From assembly GCA_027475525.1 (NCBI GenBank), contig JAMWFC010000010.1:248001-312000 (forward strand): a DNA stretch of 64,000 nucleotides, given 5' to 3'. Every line of letters begins with the position of its first letter. Positions within the stretch are counted from its first letter, which is position 1. Source of the stretch: Macrolepiota albuminosa. Taxonomy: Eukaryota; Basidiomycota; Agaricomycetes; Agaricales; Agaricaceae. The notes beneath the pieces were generated by a model. It had not been told where the DNA came from. It saw only the letters and a program-made list of their open reading frames with translations, and searched no databases. The translations under genes and the position numbers were made by a program. Below, piece by piece: positions 24,168 to 35,080 of the stretch.

Positions 24168-24470
24168 TACTTTTATATTTTACAGCTCAAAGCAAGTTTG
24201 ATTTCTCTATTTGAGACATATTCTAACCTTTTTTTTTAGGTACTGATGCCTACTTTCTTTCTTGAAAACAATCTCTTGCCAATATTGCAGATAGAATTAT
24301 GCTATAGTACTACCTCTAATTTATGCCACCTCTATGAAGCTCGAGAGCCCCAACTACATATCATTTGTCAGCACTAATTAGAGCATTTTTTTCCTAACTT
24401 TGCTACTGCAGCTGTTAGTATGACTTTTCTTATTGTTGCCTCTACCATTAGCACACTAATTGTGCATACT

Positions 24471-24990
24471 TGTAAAAGTGACTTCTGGAGGCTATGGCTC
24501 AGTCACACAGCTGGCAGAGAAAAATCCAAAGTGTATTAAAATATATACTGACAATATCATAATAACTACTCACTTGGCAGAGGGAGATCCAAAGCAAACA
24601 AGTCCAGGGATTCCTTATGCCAGGTTGGATGCTTCTGGAGCCTCTAAAGAATGAGAAACAACTGTATAGTATAACAAAACCTTGAAAACTTGAAAATTGC
24701 CTAAATAAACAACTGTACAAACATAGCAGGAAAACTCCGGACTTTTAGAAGTCAGAAAGGCAAACTCAGGCTTATATAAGTGGTCTGGAAGCGGTGCTGA
24801 AGGGCCCACACTTGTCTGAATAATGGTTAAAGAACCAGAGCACCTCAAAGGCTGAGAATAGAAGTAACAAATAATGTTGAAAGAATAGAAGCAGTAAAGT
24901 AAAAGAATGACAGAAGAAATAAGAGAATGAATAAAAGGAGAGTGAAGAAATAAGAAGTGAAAGAAAGAAGAAATGAGGAGTCCTCTGACA
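24471..24990 (+). repeat. Solo LTR (520 bp) with perfect 5-bp target duplication
   Basis: Starts TGTAAAAGTGACTTCTGGAG and ends GTCCTCTGACA, with ATACT directly on both sides (24466-24470 and 24991-24995). TG...CA ends and a 5-bp duplication identify a solo LTR left after recombination of an LTR retrotransposon. Related copies lie at 21985, 47898, 49698 and, inverted, at 58405. Confidence 0.8.
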
Positions 24991-25204
24991 ATACTGAAAA
25001 ATACTCTAATAGAGCATTTATGCAAATTTTTGTTACAACTCGCCAAATTTTTGTTAAGATCAGTTGCCAGGGTTCTCATGGCTTTTGCACATCACCAATA
25101 GATGATGGCCAGTTATCATATCCAAAGTCCGATTGTTTACTGAATTTCTGTTTTACACATATTTCCTCCTTCTGTTACATTTCTCTGCCTCCAACCTCCT
25201 TGAA

Positions 25205-26185
25205 ATGGACTCTAAACCCGAGTTGAAAGATGCGAAAGAAATTTCTGCCAAGCTGACATGCCGCAGAACCCCATTCACCGCCAAAGAACTCTTTGAGATT
25301 GTTCAAGCAGCTGTGAAGGTCAAGTGGTTCGAGGCTAAACATGGTGAAAAGGGAGAAAAATGCAATGAGATGGGAAATCTCATATGTGAGCAGGGGTCTT
25401 GGGTAGTAACAACATTTTTGAGATGCGACTCGAGGAGCTAATCCTGTGACATGAGGTACAACACATCCATAGTATGCGTGAGATGCATGTTATATTAATG
25501 AATCCATCATTCACAGGACCCAGAGAAGGCACCAAAATCTATCAGTAATGTCATCACAAGAACGACATATAAAGGCATATTTGGTGGGCCTCTTGATAAA
25601 CTCTCCTTCATGAAGAAGACATTTGAGGAGAAAACCAATGAGGAAAAGGAGAAAACACGGAAGGTGAGGGACAGTATCTGGAAAATCTGCATGTCTAAGC
25701 TGATATTCCTTTGACAGAAGAATGAAGATGATCAAAAGGGTGGGGAAGCAATCCATCATGCGTTATCTAACCGGTTGAGCCGCCAAAGAGAAGCGCTCAA
25801 GGCATGTGAAGAATCTGATGGCACTGCATCCGATGCTGATAAAGAAAACATGCCAGTCCATGCTCTCATCTCAAAGCCATCTTCAACCATGGCTAACCCT
25901 ACCTCTTCTGCACGTCAACCCTCTGCCAAACCCGTATCGAAGCCAGCCATAAAACTACTCTCCACTATCAAGCTTGGAAAGCAATCATCTTTCAAGTTTG
26001 ATGATGAAGAAAATATGTCTACCCGTAACACAAAGTGTATTTGCAAGAGTGACTTTGATATTGCGGGGTACATAGAGGAAGAGAGGGAGGAACGTCGTAA
26101 ATTTCAAGAGAAACTTTTGGAAGGGTTGGATAAAAAGCGGCGGAGAACAATTGAGACTTCCAAGATTGGTTCCTCAGTGTCATGA
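25205..26185 (+). pseudogene. Harbinger accessory protein (Myb/SANT-like), disrupted
   Basis: The accessory protein of Harbinger elements helps the transposase enter the nucleus and bind DNA. Starting at the ATG at 25205, the frame encodes a helical domain (RRTPFTAKELFEIVQAA, then KVKWFEAKHGEKG) like Myb/SANT-type modules. A one-base frame break near 25395 and an in-frame TGA at 25447 follow. The frame resumes after introns at about 25457-25516 and 25660-25717. The C-terminal part is Lys/Ser-rich, then EEEREERRKFQEKLLEGLDKK, a probable coiled coil. The assignment of the DNA-binding fold is from pattern and partner; both lesions make it a pseudogene. Confidence 0.65.
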
Positions 26186-26390
26186 CCAATGCCCTTCTGA
26201 AGTGAGCGTTCATATATTGATATCTAGATGGTTTACTACTTTCTTTGAACCCATTTTACCTTACATGTTGATACTTGCTGATCTTTGTTGTAATCTCAAG
26301 AGAAACCTCTCGCAATACCCTTTTGAATAATCACTTGTACATAGTTGGATCTGTATAATTTTTTACTCTCTTCTAATCGATATATTTATG

Positions 26391-27332
26391 TTAACGGTGC
26401 AAGTATTCTTGTAGTGAGGGTGGTGGACAATCAAAGTATTGAGATACTTGATTGGGCCGAATGCAATTGAGGCAATTTGTGAAGAGGACACTTACATGAT
26501 AATAGCATCCTAAAAGAGAGGCATAAGGCCTCATCTTCCACCCAGCATTGAGAAATGGCCATGTGTTAGATACAATGCCAAAACCATGCTCGACCTTGAT
26601 TCTGACAGCTGACATTGTTGCATTCCAATCCAATTCCTCCTCGGTGCGCTTACCCATTCCAGCATATGGGCTGAGGATATTGTGTCCCACTCCATAAGCC
26701 AAATCTCCAAAGATTTGGAAAGCATGCAGGGTGTGCTCCTCTGCTGGGGTGTTTTGAAGAGCTTCTGCATTGGATTCTTTGTGGTATGCGAATTGGGCAA
26801 GTCAATCAAGTAGCCCGCTATTGTTAAGCAGGAAGTTATCATTATGGTGGCCTTCAAATGCCCCGTATAAGTGGCCGATGATTCCATTTGGCAGCATGAG
26901 GGCTTGGAATTTCAATGCATGGAATTTCTTGTGGCCGTTGTAGGCCTGTCGTTGATACCAGGTGGGGCGGCAAATGCGCCATATCGTGCAATCGGGGAAG
27001 CCAAAGATTGTCTTGATCAGTGCTCCTCGTTGTTCAATAGCCTCTGCATACTTTGCAAGTTCAGAGCGGCATAAGAGCCCCTCTGAGTCGCAGTCCAATA
27101 AATGCTCCCAATTTTCATCAATGAATTCCACCAATTCATTAACTACTTCTGATATAGCAGAAGCAGGCCAATCGTATAGTAAAGAGAGTGACCAAAGGTC
27201 ACCTGCACTGTGAAACTGTGCTAAGAGCAGACAGAACCCTTCTAAGCCAGTAAAAGAATATCTATTGGCCGTACTAAACTTCTCCGGTATCTCCAGTGCT
27301 TCCAGCATCTCAAAGATCTCTGGTGCAGTCAA
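26391..27332 (-). pseudogene. PIF/Harbinger DDE transposase (HARBI1-like), one internal stop
   Basis: The enzyme would cut and rejoin the element ends. The frame carries IFGFPDCTIWRICRPT (first catalytic Asp), HALKFQALMLPNGIIGHLYG, then GAFEGHHNDNFLL (second Asp), and after an in-frame TGA at 26802-26804 continues unshifted through LAYGVGHNILSPYAG to RIKVEHGFG, which holds the catalytic Glu. The C-terminus ends with FTNCLNC and a stop at 26391. The start is unclear: the frame begins near 27332 at a likely splice acceptor and an upstream exon (WIRKLENKECLWRF, near 27400-27440) could not be joined cleanly. One stop in an otherwise conserved gene suggests recent inactivation. Confidence 0.85.
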
Positions 27333-27840
27333 TCTGTGAGTGAAGTCTAATCAGCAGGTGTGGTGGCTGCGATAAATCCTGGCACACCAAAATCTCCATA
27401 AACACTCCTTGTTCTCCAGCTTTCTGATCCACTCCTCCGTTATTCTCTGACCTCCAGGTTCCGGTTTAGGAGCATTGGGCTTGCAATTTGCCGTTTCCAA
27501 AAGTAAGGTAAGCCTCTGATCATTGCGTGATTCTTGTTCTGCATAAGCAAGGAGGGAAGATCACAGCGTATCAATGATAGAAGATCCCTGAGGGCTTGCA
27601 GGGAAGAGTACAGAAACTGCTGTGAGCAGTAGATTTTGTACTTTATTGTTCATATCAGAGTTGACATCAAGAAAGCGAGGTTGCAGTCATCCGGAGATAT
27701 CTGTAGGAATTCAAATCTCTGCTGCCAAATTTGGTACAGCCAACAACCGGCAGCTTGGCTAATTCTAAGCAAATTTTCATTATTTACCATCAAATTTAAG
27801 CTAAATATCAAAATATGGATGCTGCAGAAATGCTCTAATA

Positions 27841-28884
27841 TAGATTAATTACTATCTCTTAGAAAATATTGTAATGAGTAGTTACTAAAGAATTACATTT
27901 ATATCAATAAATGACAACAAGGAGTTCAGAGCAATCAGGATCCTAATTCTGAAAATAGAGATAGAAGAGATAGAGATGATTCTTAGGCCATCAATTACTT
28001 GAATTCAGATTGCAATTGTAATAGAAATCAAAGAAGATAAGATAGGATGATATGATAGCCCTCTTATGTTATTAATAGACTTATAGAAGACAGAACTTCA
28101 GATAGGAACATTGAGTTAGAGAATAAAGACAATGGTGACTATATATTTAGTAGAGAAGACAATAAGTTCAGCTCCTTATCTACTCCAAACAAAAAGCAAG
28201 AGAGCAAACAGAAGAGTTAGTATAAAATCAAATCCAAGTTTATTATCTGGTGCAACAATGGCACTCCTTCTACTCTTACTCTACAAAGCCTAACAAATTC
28301 TTGTCATCTTGTCAACTGTATCTTTACTAGAGAATTTTGCCAAGATTTCTGAACTAATTGATTCAATTAATTCTCTTCAGAACATGGATTCTATTATTTT
28401 ATAACTCAATCTACCTATCTCAGATTTAGAGTCATGGTTTTTCCCAACTCTGGCCAATTGATGCTACTAGTTGAAGAAAAATCTCTGATTGACTGACACT
28501 TGTTTTATAGTAGCACAGATACAACTTGCCTTATATTATGGTATGTAAATCTTTTCTTGCTTTTTATTGAAATTAATTTTTCATGATTGTTCTAGCATTT
28601 GCAAAAATGCTACAAGAGCAGGACACTCACTATCTTTTAGAACAGACATTTCTAAATGTCTGAAAGTTTCTTATAATCAAATCTAATATTAGATTGAGGC
28701 AGAAACTTGCCTTGTTTTTCTAGCTGCTGCTGATGAGATAACTCATAGACTTTTCTCTGAAAATATCTAACCAACACTAAAAATACCATGCATCTTTCTG
28801 GTTATTGCATATGTTGGTTTTAGAGTCAATCTCTTATGTTGATATAATACTTCAAATAAAGACATATATGATATCACATAGAGA
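27841..28884. other. AT-rich sequence between Harbinger and KDZ elements
   Basis: No intact gene. A stretch near 27950-28330 reads as Arg/Asp-rich and then Cys-containing on the plus strand, vaguely like a gag remnant, with many stops. Confidence 0.3.
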
Positions 28885-30895
28885 CATCACAACGGTACGT
28901 GTCATACGTTGTACGGGAGCCTGCTTTGTGCCGTACCATACGTATTCAGTGGAGTCCGCTACACTGGAGCGGAGCAGTCCCCACAGTGCCATAGAATACA
29001 GAGCCGCGGACGTGTCACAATGTGCTGTATGACACAGTCCAGTGGATCGATAAAAGGCGGGCACACACATGCACATGCAGGCCCAGCAGATGCCAGTGGA
29101 CACTAGCGGACGTCAATGTGCGTTAGCGGCCGCTGGCAGGCATCAGCACACGAGTGAAAACCTCCTCCATTGGCAGACTTCATGGCATGAATAAACCCTC
29201 CTCGAGGTTCCCCACTTCCCTCCCCGCAATAACTCAAGGCTGTGCATCTCCCCTTCCATCCTTTTCCTACCCCTGACGCCAGTGTACGTCCACAAAAGGG
29301 CCCTGCAAATCTACGCAGGTCCACGGAGTCTGGTTGGACCAAGAAAAAAGGTAACTTCATCTTGTCCGCCGTATGCCTATGGAGGGGAATCGAACCCCCG
29401 GCCTTGGGAAAGCCTCCAGCAACGGAACGCACATTTAACTGTTGCACCACAGGTCTGTTACTAACGGATAGATTCAAAGGTCGGATAACACAATGAACGG
29501 ACGCCCACCTACGTTTCCGCAGGTTCCCATATGGATTTTTTGAGGTGGAAGGGGGGTGGCATACCTTCCAACAGAGTTTTCGTGGCCTGAAAGGGGCGTT
29601 GGCATCAGCAGCCATCAGCTGGCCATCAGCTGGCATCCGTCGGAATTTGTTGGCAGCCGTCATGACCCGCTGGCATCCTTCAGCATTCGTCGGCATCCGC
29701 CAGATATCTGCCGGTATCCGTCAGCATCCACAGGAATCCGTTGGCAATCCCCAGCATCGTTCGGCATCAGGGCGGGATAGAAGGAAACGGGGTGCGTGGG
29801 TGTCCGCCGCATGGGGTGGCATCTCGGAGAGCATGGGGGGTGGCGGAAGAGGGAAGGGGGAAGGGGAGGAGTGTGGGTGTCCACTGGTACCCCAGCGGAC
29901 GTAGCAGACGTCGGACGTCAGGTCAGGGGGGAGGAGGGAAGCAGGGTGCATGTGGTGGATGGGGGTGGCGTGTGAGGTAGTGTGGGGAGTGGAGAGGATG
30001 GCACTAGGGAGAACGAGGGGGAAGGGTGGAAGAGGGTGCGTGAGTGTCTGCTGTCCGCTGGCATGCCAGCGGACAGTAGCGGATGGTAGCTGATGTTAGC
30101 GGTGCAACCAGTCCCAGTGGTTCAGTGGAATATTCATTTATTGATATTCAATGGGTTCTACACCTACTTCACCTTAACAGGGACTAATGCTGTGTTTTTA
30201 TATAGGTGCATTTTTGCTCTACATATACATTGTACTGACCTGTAGTATGCGCCTGTGGTAGTGAATCTGACCAAAACTCTGAGAGGATGGCACTGGGGAG
30301 AAAGAGGGGGAAGGGCAGAAGAGGGTGCGTGAGTGTCCACTGTCCGCTGGCATGCCAGCGGATGGTAGCGGATGGTAGCTGACGTTGGCATGTGAGCCAG
30401 CTGACATTAGCAGTGCAACCAGTCCCAGTAGTTCAGTGGAATATTCATTTATTGATGTTCAATATTGTGTACAGCGGTGGGTTCTACTCCCCTTACTCCA
30501 CCTTAATGGGGTCTAATGGTGACAATGAAATATTGAGAGGTGGGTTGGACTCCTGCTAGTGACAAATATTTTAATAGGGCCTGTAAGCCCTAATAAAATA
30601 TCTGTTCATCACTTGCTAGCATCATCAAGTTGATCCGTTAAAAACGCTAGAAATTACTGAAGCAGGTATGGGTTGGACAAAGTTGCACATAGTCACGAGA
30701 TCTGGAATGACCACATGCGCAAAGATGACCAAGCCATGCTACTGCAGAAATCTCTGGAGTTTTAAACGGATCACATTAATGATGCTAGCGGACATCAGCG
30801 GCCTGCTGCTCTAATATGCACTAGCAGGAGTCGAACCCACCTCTTGTGCACAATATCAAATATCAATTTATCAATATTCCATTGTACCACAGGCG
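28885..30895. repeat. Left terminal inverted repeat of the KDZ element (about 2 kb)
   Basis: Matches 45620-47682 in reverse complement. From the outside in it has a conserved GC-richer outer block, a tRNA-like module (29376-29453), a degenerate minisatellite of about 17 bp around GGCATCCGTCAGCATTC (29590-29765), a GGGGAAGGGG-type purine-rich block, and A/B-box-like units. It contains one extra internal duplication of about 290 bp (30000-30500) and the inner limit is approximate. Confidence 0.8.
29376..29453 (-). other. tRNA-like module in left KDZ terminal repeat
   Basis: On the minus strand 78 nt open with CCTGTGG and close with CCATAGG, which pair as a 7-bp acceptor-like stem with one G-U. 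The T-arm-like hairpin GGGGGTTCGATTCCCCT holds a perfect B-box (GGTTCGATTCC), and TGGTGCAACAG resembles an A-box. The anticodon region does not fold as a clean canonical arm, so a tRNA-derived module is more likely than a working tRNA. Confidence 0.55.
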
Positions 30896-31616
30896 CTTAC
30901 TTAGAAGGGGGTCAAACCTGCCTGTCAGTGGCCTATGGTAGTTGATCTGACCCACTCAATTTTCAGTATTGTGTGGAGTGGCAGGTTCGACTCCCCTAGT
31001 CCAGACTTTCCTAGTCCACCATAATGACGTATAATGGTGTCTTTTTATACTGCTGCATTTTTGCACTAGATGTAAACTGTACTAATTTTTGGTAAGGATC
31101 TGTGGTCGAATAGAATATTGATACATTGATATTTCATATTGTGCACAAGAGCCGGGTTCGAATCCCACTAGTGCACATCATTAGACATGACATAACTTTG
31201 TTTTACTAATTGTTATTTACGTCTATATTCTTTCTACTGCCCAATTCAAGGGTTCGAGTCCCCCTTGTGTAATCGTTGAAGAGTGTGTTGTTTTTTGCAT
31301 TCATGAGAGTGGCATAACGGAACAAAACAATGGGACGGTTAATCTTAGTGGACCTGAGTCCTGTCCAAACTAATTGAAATGTCTGTAGTAAAGTGCTGTA
31401 GCCTAGTACACAATACTAGAGTGATATTTATGTATAATCCACAGAATGTCCTGTGGTCTAGCAGAATATTGTCAGTTTATGTTCCTTCTAGTGCACAACT
31501 GGAGGTAACGGATCAAACGGATTTATAATGGATTCGTCAGCAGCACAACGGGACGGTTAATCTTGACGAAAAATAACCAACGGAAAAGCCAAGAATTATA
31601 GTAACTAAGGATTAAA
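30896..31616. other. Subterminal non-coding zone with A/B-box-like units
   Basis: Contains repeated units pairing an AGTGGAATATT-like word with a downstream GGTTCGA-x-TCC word, for example at 30960-31000, 31090-31165 (GGGTTCGAATCCC at 31150) and 31240-31270. No coding sequence. It lies between the left terminal repeat and the first minus-strand gene. Confidence 0.45.
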
Positions 31617-33115
31617 TTACTCGTCCGATGTGTATTCCTCCTCTTCATTAGATTCATGTAATGTGTCTGAATAGAACAAATCCTCATCAAGCAGGTAGTC
31701 TGCTGTCAAAAATGCAAAGTCGTCCAGTGTATATGGCCCTTGAGGTCTGGAAAGTGTGATGTCTTCATAGTTTGCTATCAGGCCTGACGATGAAGATGGT
31801 GAGGGTGACTCTGACATATCAACAGACACATCATCAGTACGACCAGCTTGATTGAAAGGGCCAATGGGCCTACATCGACCATGTTTTGCTCTAGCGCGAA
31901 ATTCTTGTTCTGTTGAAATAAATTAACTATGATTACCAGTGCCAAATTATACTCACGTTGTTGATACAATTCGTTAATTCTTCTCTGATCCTCACGTCGA
32001 GTCATACGTGACTCATATTCCTCCCACTCCCGGACATTGTTACCAGTAGGTAGGGTTGGAGAAGGAGATTGTTGGAAGGGGGAAGACGGGATTTGAAGAG
32101 CCGTTACATCAAAAAGCGGTGGAAGATTTTCTTTGTCATCGGCTGCCATGCCTCCATCCGTCTCTTCTGCCGTCACAAGAAATAGCAGTGGAAGGTTTTC
32201 TTCGTCCTCGGTCACCATACGTCCACCGCTCCAGACTTCCGTTTGTCTGCCGTCACCGGCTGCCACAGTCTCCATCGCTGTTAGTCCTTCTGCTCCTTCA
32301 CCAACAATGAATAGAGGCAAAGAATTGTCGTCCATCTCCTCTTCTGCAGGAATGAACAAAGGGGGCAAATCATTGTCTTTGGTCTCCTCTTCCGCAGGAA
32401 TGAACAAAGGAGGCAAAGAATCCTCTTCCATCTCCTCTTGCGCAGGAATGAACAAAGGTGGCAAAGATTTGTCTTCCGTTTCCTCTTCCGCAGAAATGAA
32501 CAAAGGCAGCAAAGATTCATCTTCCATCTCCTCTTCCGCAGGAATGAACAAAGGAGGGATACCCTCTAAGTCAGGGTCACTAATGGATGGATTAGGAATA
32601 TCCACCTGGTCGTCATCAGTTTTCCCCAGCTCCCTGAATGTCCCACGGACATGAGCTGCTGGGGCGGAAGGAAGTTGGGATGCCGGTTGAACCACAATGC
32701 GAGAGTTTTCCATTGTAGGGCCATACACCAGTCCAGGTTTACTCTGACTGTAGAGGTGGTGGAATGGATGTTGTGCGTTCGAGGGTTCGATATGTGTCAA
32801 GGATGGCCATTGGAGAGAGTCGACATCAGGGAGAGTGGTAGGATGGGCCATGGAGAGGCAGTCTTGAGGATCAGGCTGCTCACCATCAATACTGTTGGTA
32901 TGGGACTTGATGCCTGTCAATTGGCCTGTCTGAGCAGGATCCACGGACCTGGCAACAGAACTGACAATGGAAGCAGCAACGGACTTGCTGCCAGCAAACA
33001 GGCAGATCATATCGTTGGCCGTTGGCACATGTTCCGTCCTATCCAGCGACCACCACTTGTCTAGGGCTAGAAGCGTCCGCTGGTGGCCCCTGGTGGATCC
33101 GCTGATGACGCCCAA
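31617..33115 (-). CDS. KDZ-element gene A: unknown protein with acidic LPPLFIPAEEE repeats
   Basis: I do not recognise the family. A long exon (to 31957) joins exon 2 (31909-31617) across a 47-nt GT-AG intron. The middle holds at least five tandem copies of a 20-residue unit, LPPLFIPAEEE plus about nine residues, making the protein strongly acidic. After the repeats comes a charged helix (WEEYESRMTRREDQRRINELY), and the C-terminus is acidic (EEEEYTSDE). The start is uncertain: the frame enters from a 77-bp duplication at 33101-33254, and the first internal Met is at about 33012. Near the N-terminus MICLFAGS resembles LLCVFAGS of the gene at 34151-34857, so the two may be pieces of one gene split by the insert between them. 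Function unknown. Confidence 0.55.
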
Positions 33116-33254
33116 ATCGAGCTGGACGCTGCGTGGACTATCACTAGTGCAGCTACTTAGCCGATATAGCTTTGGGCGCTGATGACGCCCAAATCGAGCT
33201 GGACGCTGCGTGGACTATCACTAGTGCAGCTACTTAGCCGATATAGCTTTGGGC

Positions 33255-34150
33255 ATGCTAAGTGTGTGAGAGAGTCCCGGACAGGTCCCAGAGAACACAC
33301 GGTAGGCAAGAGGTTGGTGGCAAGGAAAGTGGGTGATTGGAGGCACTTGCGTATGGCTCCAAAACGTGGCTACAGAGCGCTAAAAGTCGCTAAGGGGGAG
33401 CGCTAAGAGCGTGGGAAAGTCGCTAAGAAAGGCGCTAAGAGGTGCGGGAAAGGGTCGCTAAGAGGCGCTAAGTGTTAGCACCTAGAACGTAATAATAAAA
33501 GGATGAGATTGCTTAGCGGATCTAAGCACGAAAGCCAAGCCGTAGTTGCAAGGCGCTAGAGAGAGAGAGATATAGAAAACTAGAGCAGAGTCCCCTTGCT
33601 TGACACAGTCAACAAGAGGTAGTCTGTTGCGTATGGAGACCAAAATGTTGGGATACGATCCCTACTGCCAAATTGATTCCCTGAGTCAACAAGAGGTAGT
33701 CTGTTGCGTATGGAGACCAAAATGTTGGGATACGATCCCTACTGCCAAATTGATTCCCTGTACTACTAACAAAAAGTAGGTATTTATAGTAAAGAAAGTT
33801 AGCCGACGCTAAGAGGTTAAGCGCCGCTAGAGGGTGGTGAACTGATAAAAATGTAAGTAAATGTGGTGAATTGAATTGTATAGTAAAAAGGTCCATAATG
33901 ATGCTGTCACGGAAATACTTCATCATTTCCCTTTGTAAGCGCTGCCACTGGCTAAGAGCATTATGCCGGATTGACTGATGCCAAGTGTCTGTGTAAATGT
34001 GTAGCCTCGGAGTGCAAGTGGCAAGGTGCGGCAAGGTGTCAATAGTGGTGCGAAGAATAAGTGGTGCTATAAAAAGTGGTCTGAGAGTAATTGGAGTCTG
34101 TAGCTGCGAGTTATTAGTGTAAAAATATGAGAAAAATAGCGCTGGAAGCG
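33255..34150. other. Insert rich in GCTAAG / AGCGCT words between genes A and B
   Basis: GCTAAG and AGCGCTA recur many times on this stretch. TGTTGGGATACGATCCCTAC near 33652 and 33729 looks like an LTR end. It contains one 77-bp duplication and no credible gene. It may be a retrotransposon fragment or LTR inserted in an ancestral gene; its borders could not be fixed. Confidence 0.35.
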
Positions 34151-34857
34151 CTAGAGCGTGGCGCTTCTGGTGGTACTAGTGGGCCTATATGAGGTGCGGG
34201 TATTGGTGCGATCTGTAGCCAGCCACGATGCAGGCTCATCACCGCTACCTGCAAACACACAGAGCAAATCGTCTGGTGCTGGGATGGACACCAATCCATC
34301 GGATGGCAATGTCATGGGCGGCCGGCGGTTGCATGCCAAGAAGCTTTCAAGAGAGTGGAAGCCTTGCTGATGTACGAGAAGGCAATGCTCCAGCGTTTCA
34401 TTGCTTAAGACCTGAACATCCTCTCGGCCAATGTGGTTCCACCAATCACAGCCATACAGATTCCTGATAAGACCTTGACGGCCATCAACAAACTCCAGGA
34501 TCTCTGTGGGCAAAGTTTGCTGATTTTGGAGAGGGAAAAATTGGCTCATGCTTTTGATAATGTCTGGGACATTGCAAACCACATTATTCAGTGATGCAGC
34601 CCCCAGATATGACAATACAAAGTTCTATGGCACACAGTCAGATCCTAATATATTTACACATTTTGAAGTTATCTTACCAACTCCTTGTCTAGATGCTGGA
34701 TAATCCATGCCTCTTCCGCTTCAAGACTTGGCGCAAGATTGCCAAATATGGAAAGTGCTGCAATGAGGCATGACTCGATGTAGTCAACAACCTCTTGCAA
34801 ATTATCTAGTACAGTAGCTTGGGACATGACATTGTGTGGTACAGAGGTAGATGCCAT
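34151..34857 (-). CDS. KDZ-element gene B: unknown protein, possibly 5' part of gene A
   Basis: The family is not recognised. Exon 1 starts at the ATG at 34857 and encodes helical sequence (LQEVVDYIESCLIAALSIFG). A GT-AG intron of about 60 nt (donor near 34674) leads in frame to exon 2, which reads NFVLSYLGAASLNNVV, then PTEILEFVDGRQGLIRNLYG and NETLEHCLLVHQQGFHSLES, and ends at 34151. Near the C-terminus, PAPDDLLCVFAGS resembles PTANDMICLFAGS of gene A. The last 30 residues (DRTNTRTSYRPTSTTRS) look like read-through into the inserted sequence at 33255-34150. A donor-like GTAGCG follows FAG, so the true gene may have spliced from here into gene A. No domain function can be given. Confidence 0.5.
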
Positions 34858-35080
34858 TGCACTCTTGCTTGTAGAAGCGGATACTGCTATGTATCAGATT
34901 TTTGTGCCTTGTAAACAAAAGTGATTTTCAACAATTCCATTGCATGTGACTGTCACAAATCTGTTCCGATCATCTGCTGATGGCAGCAAGCTGCATCTAA
35001 AAGTTCAATCCGTCTCTGCATCCGTCACATCAATCGGTCTCTGCATCCATCACATCAATCCGTCTCTGCATCCACCATTT

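Larger units (their letters stand above)
25012..27835. mobile_element. PIF/Harbinger DNA transposon, nearly full length (2.8 kb), inactive
   Basis: The ends are short inverted repeats: GAGCATTTATGCA on the left and, as reverse complement, GAGCATTTCTGCA on the right. TAATA flanks both sides (25007-25011 and 27836-27840). It holds two convergent genes, the usual Harbinger pair: a DNA-binding accessory protein on the plus strand and a DDE transposase on the minus strand. Both are broken by stop codons. Confidence 0.8.

Noticed and set aside
29103..29696. 197-residue minus-strand frame in the left terminal repeat
   Set aside because: It runs through the tRNA-like module and minisatellite and its mirror copy is broken differently; no protein family is recognisable.
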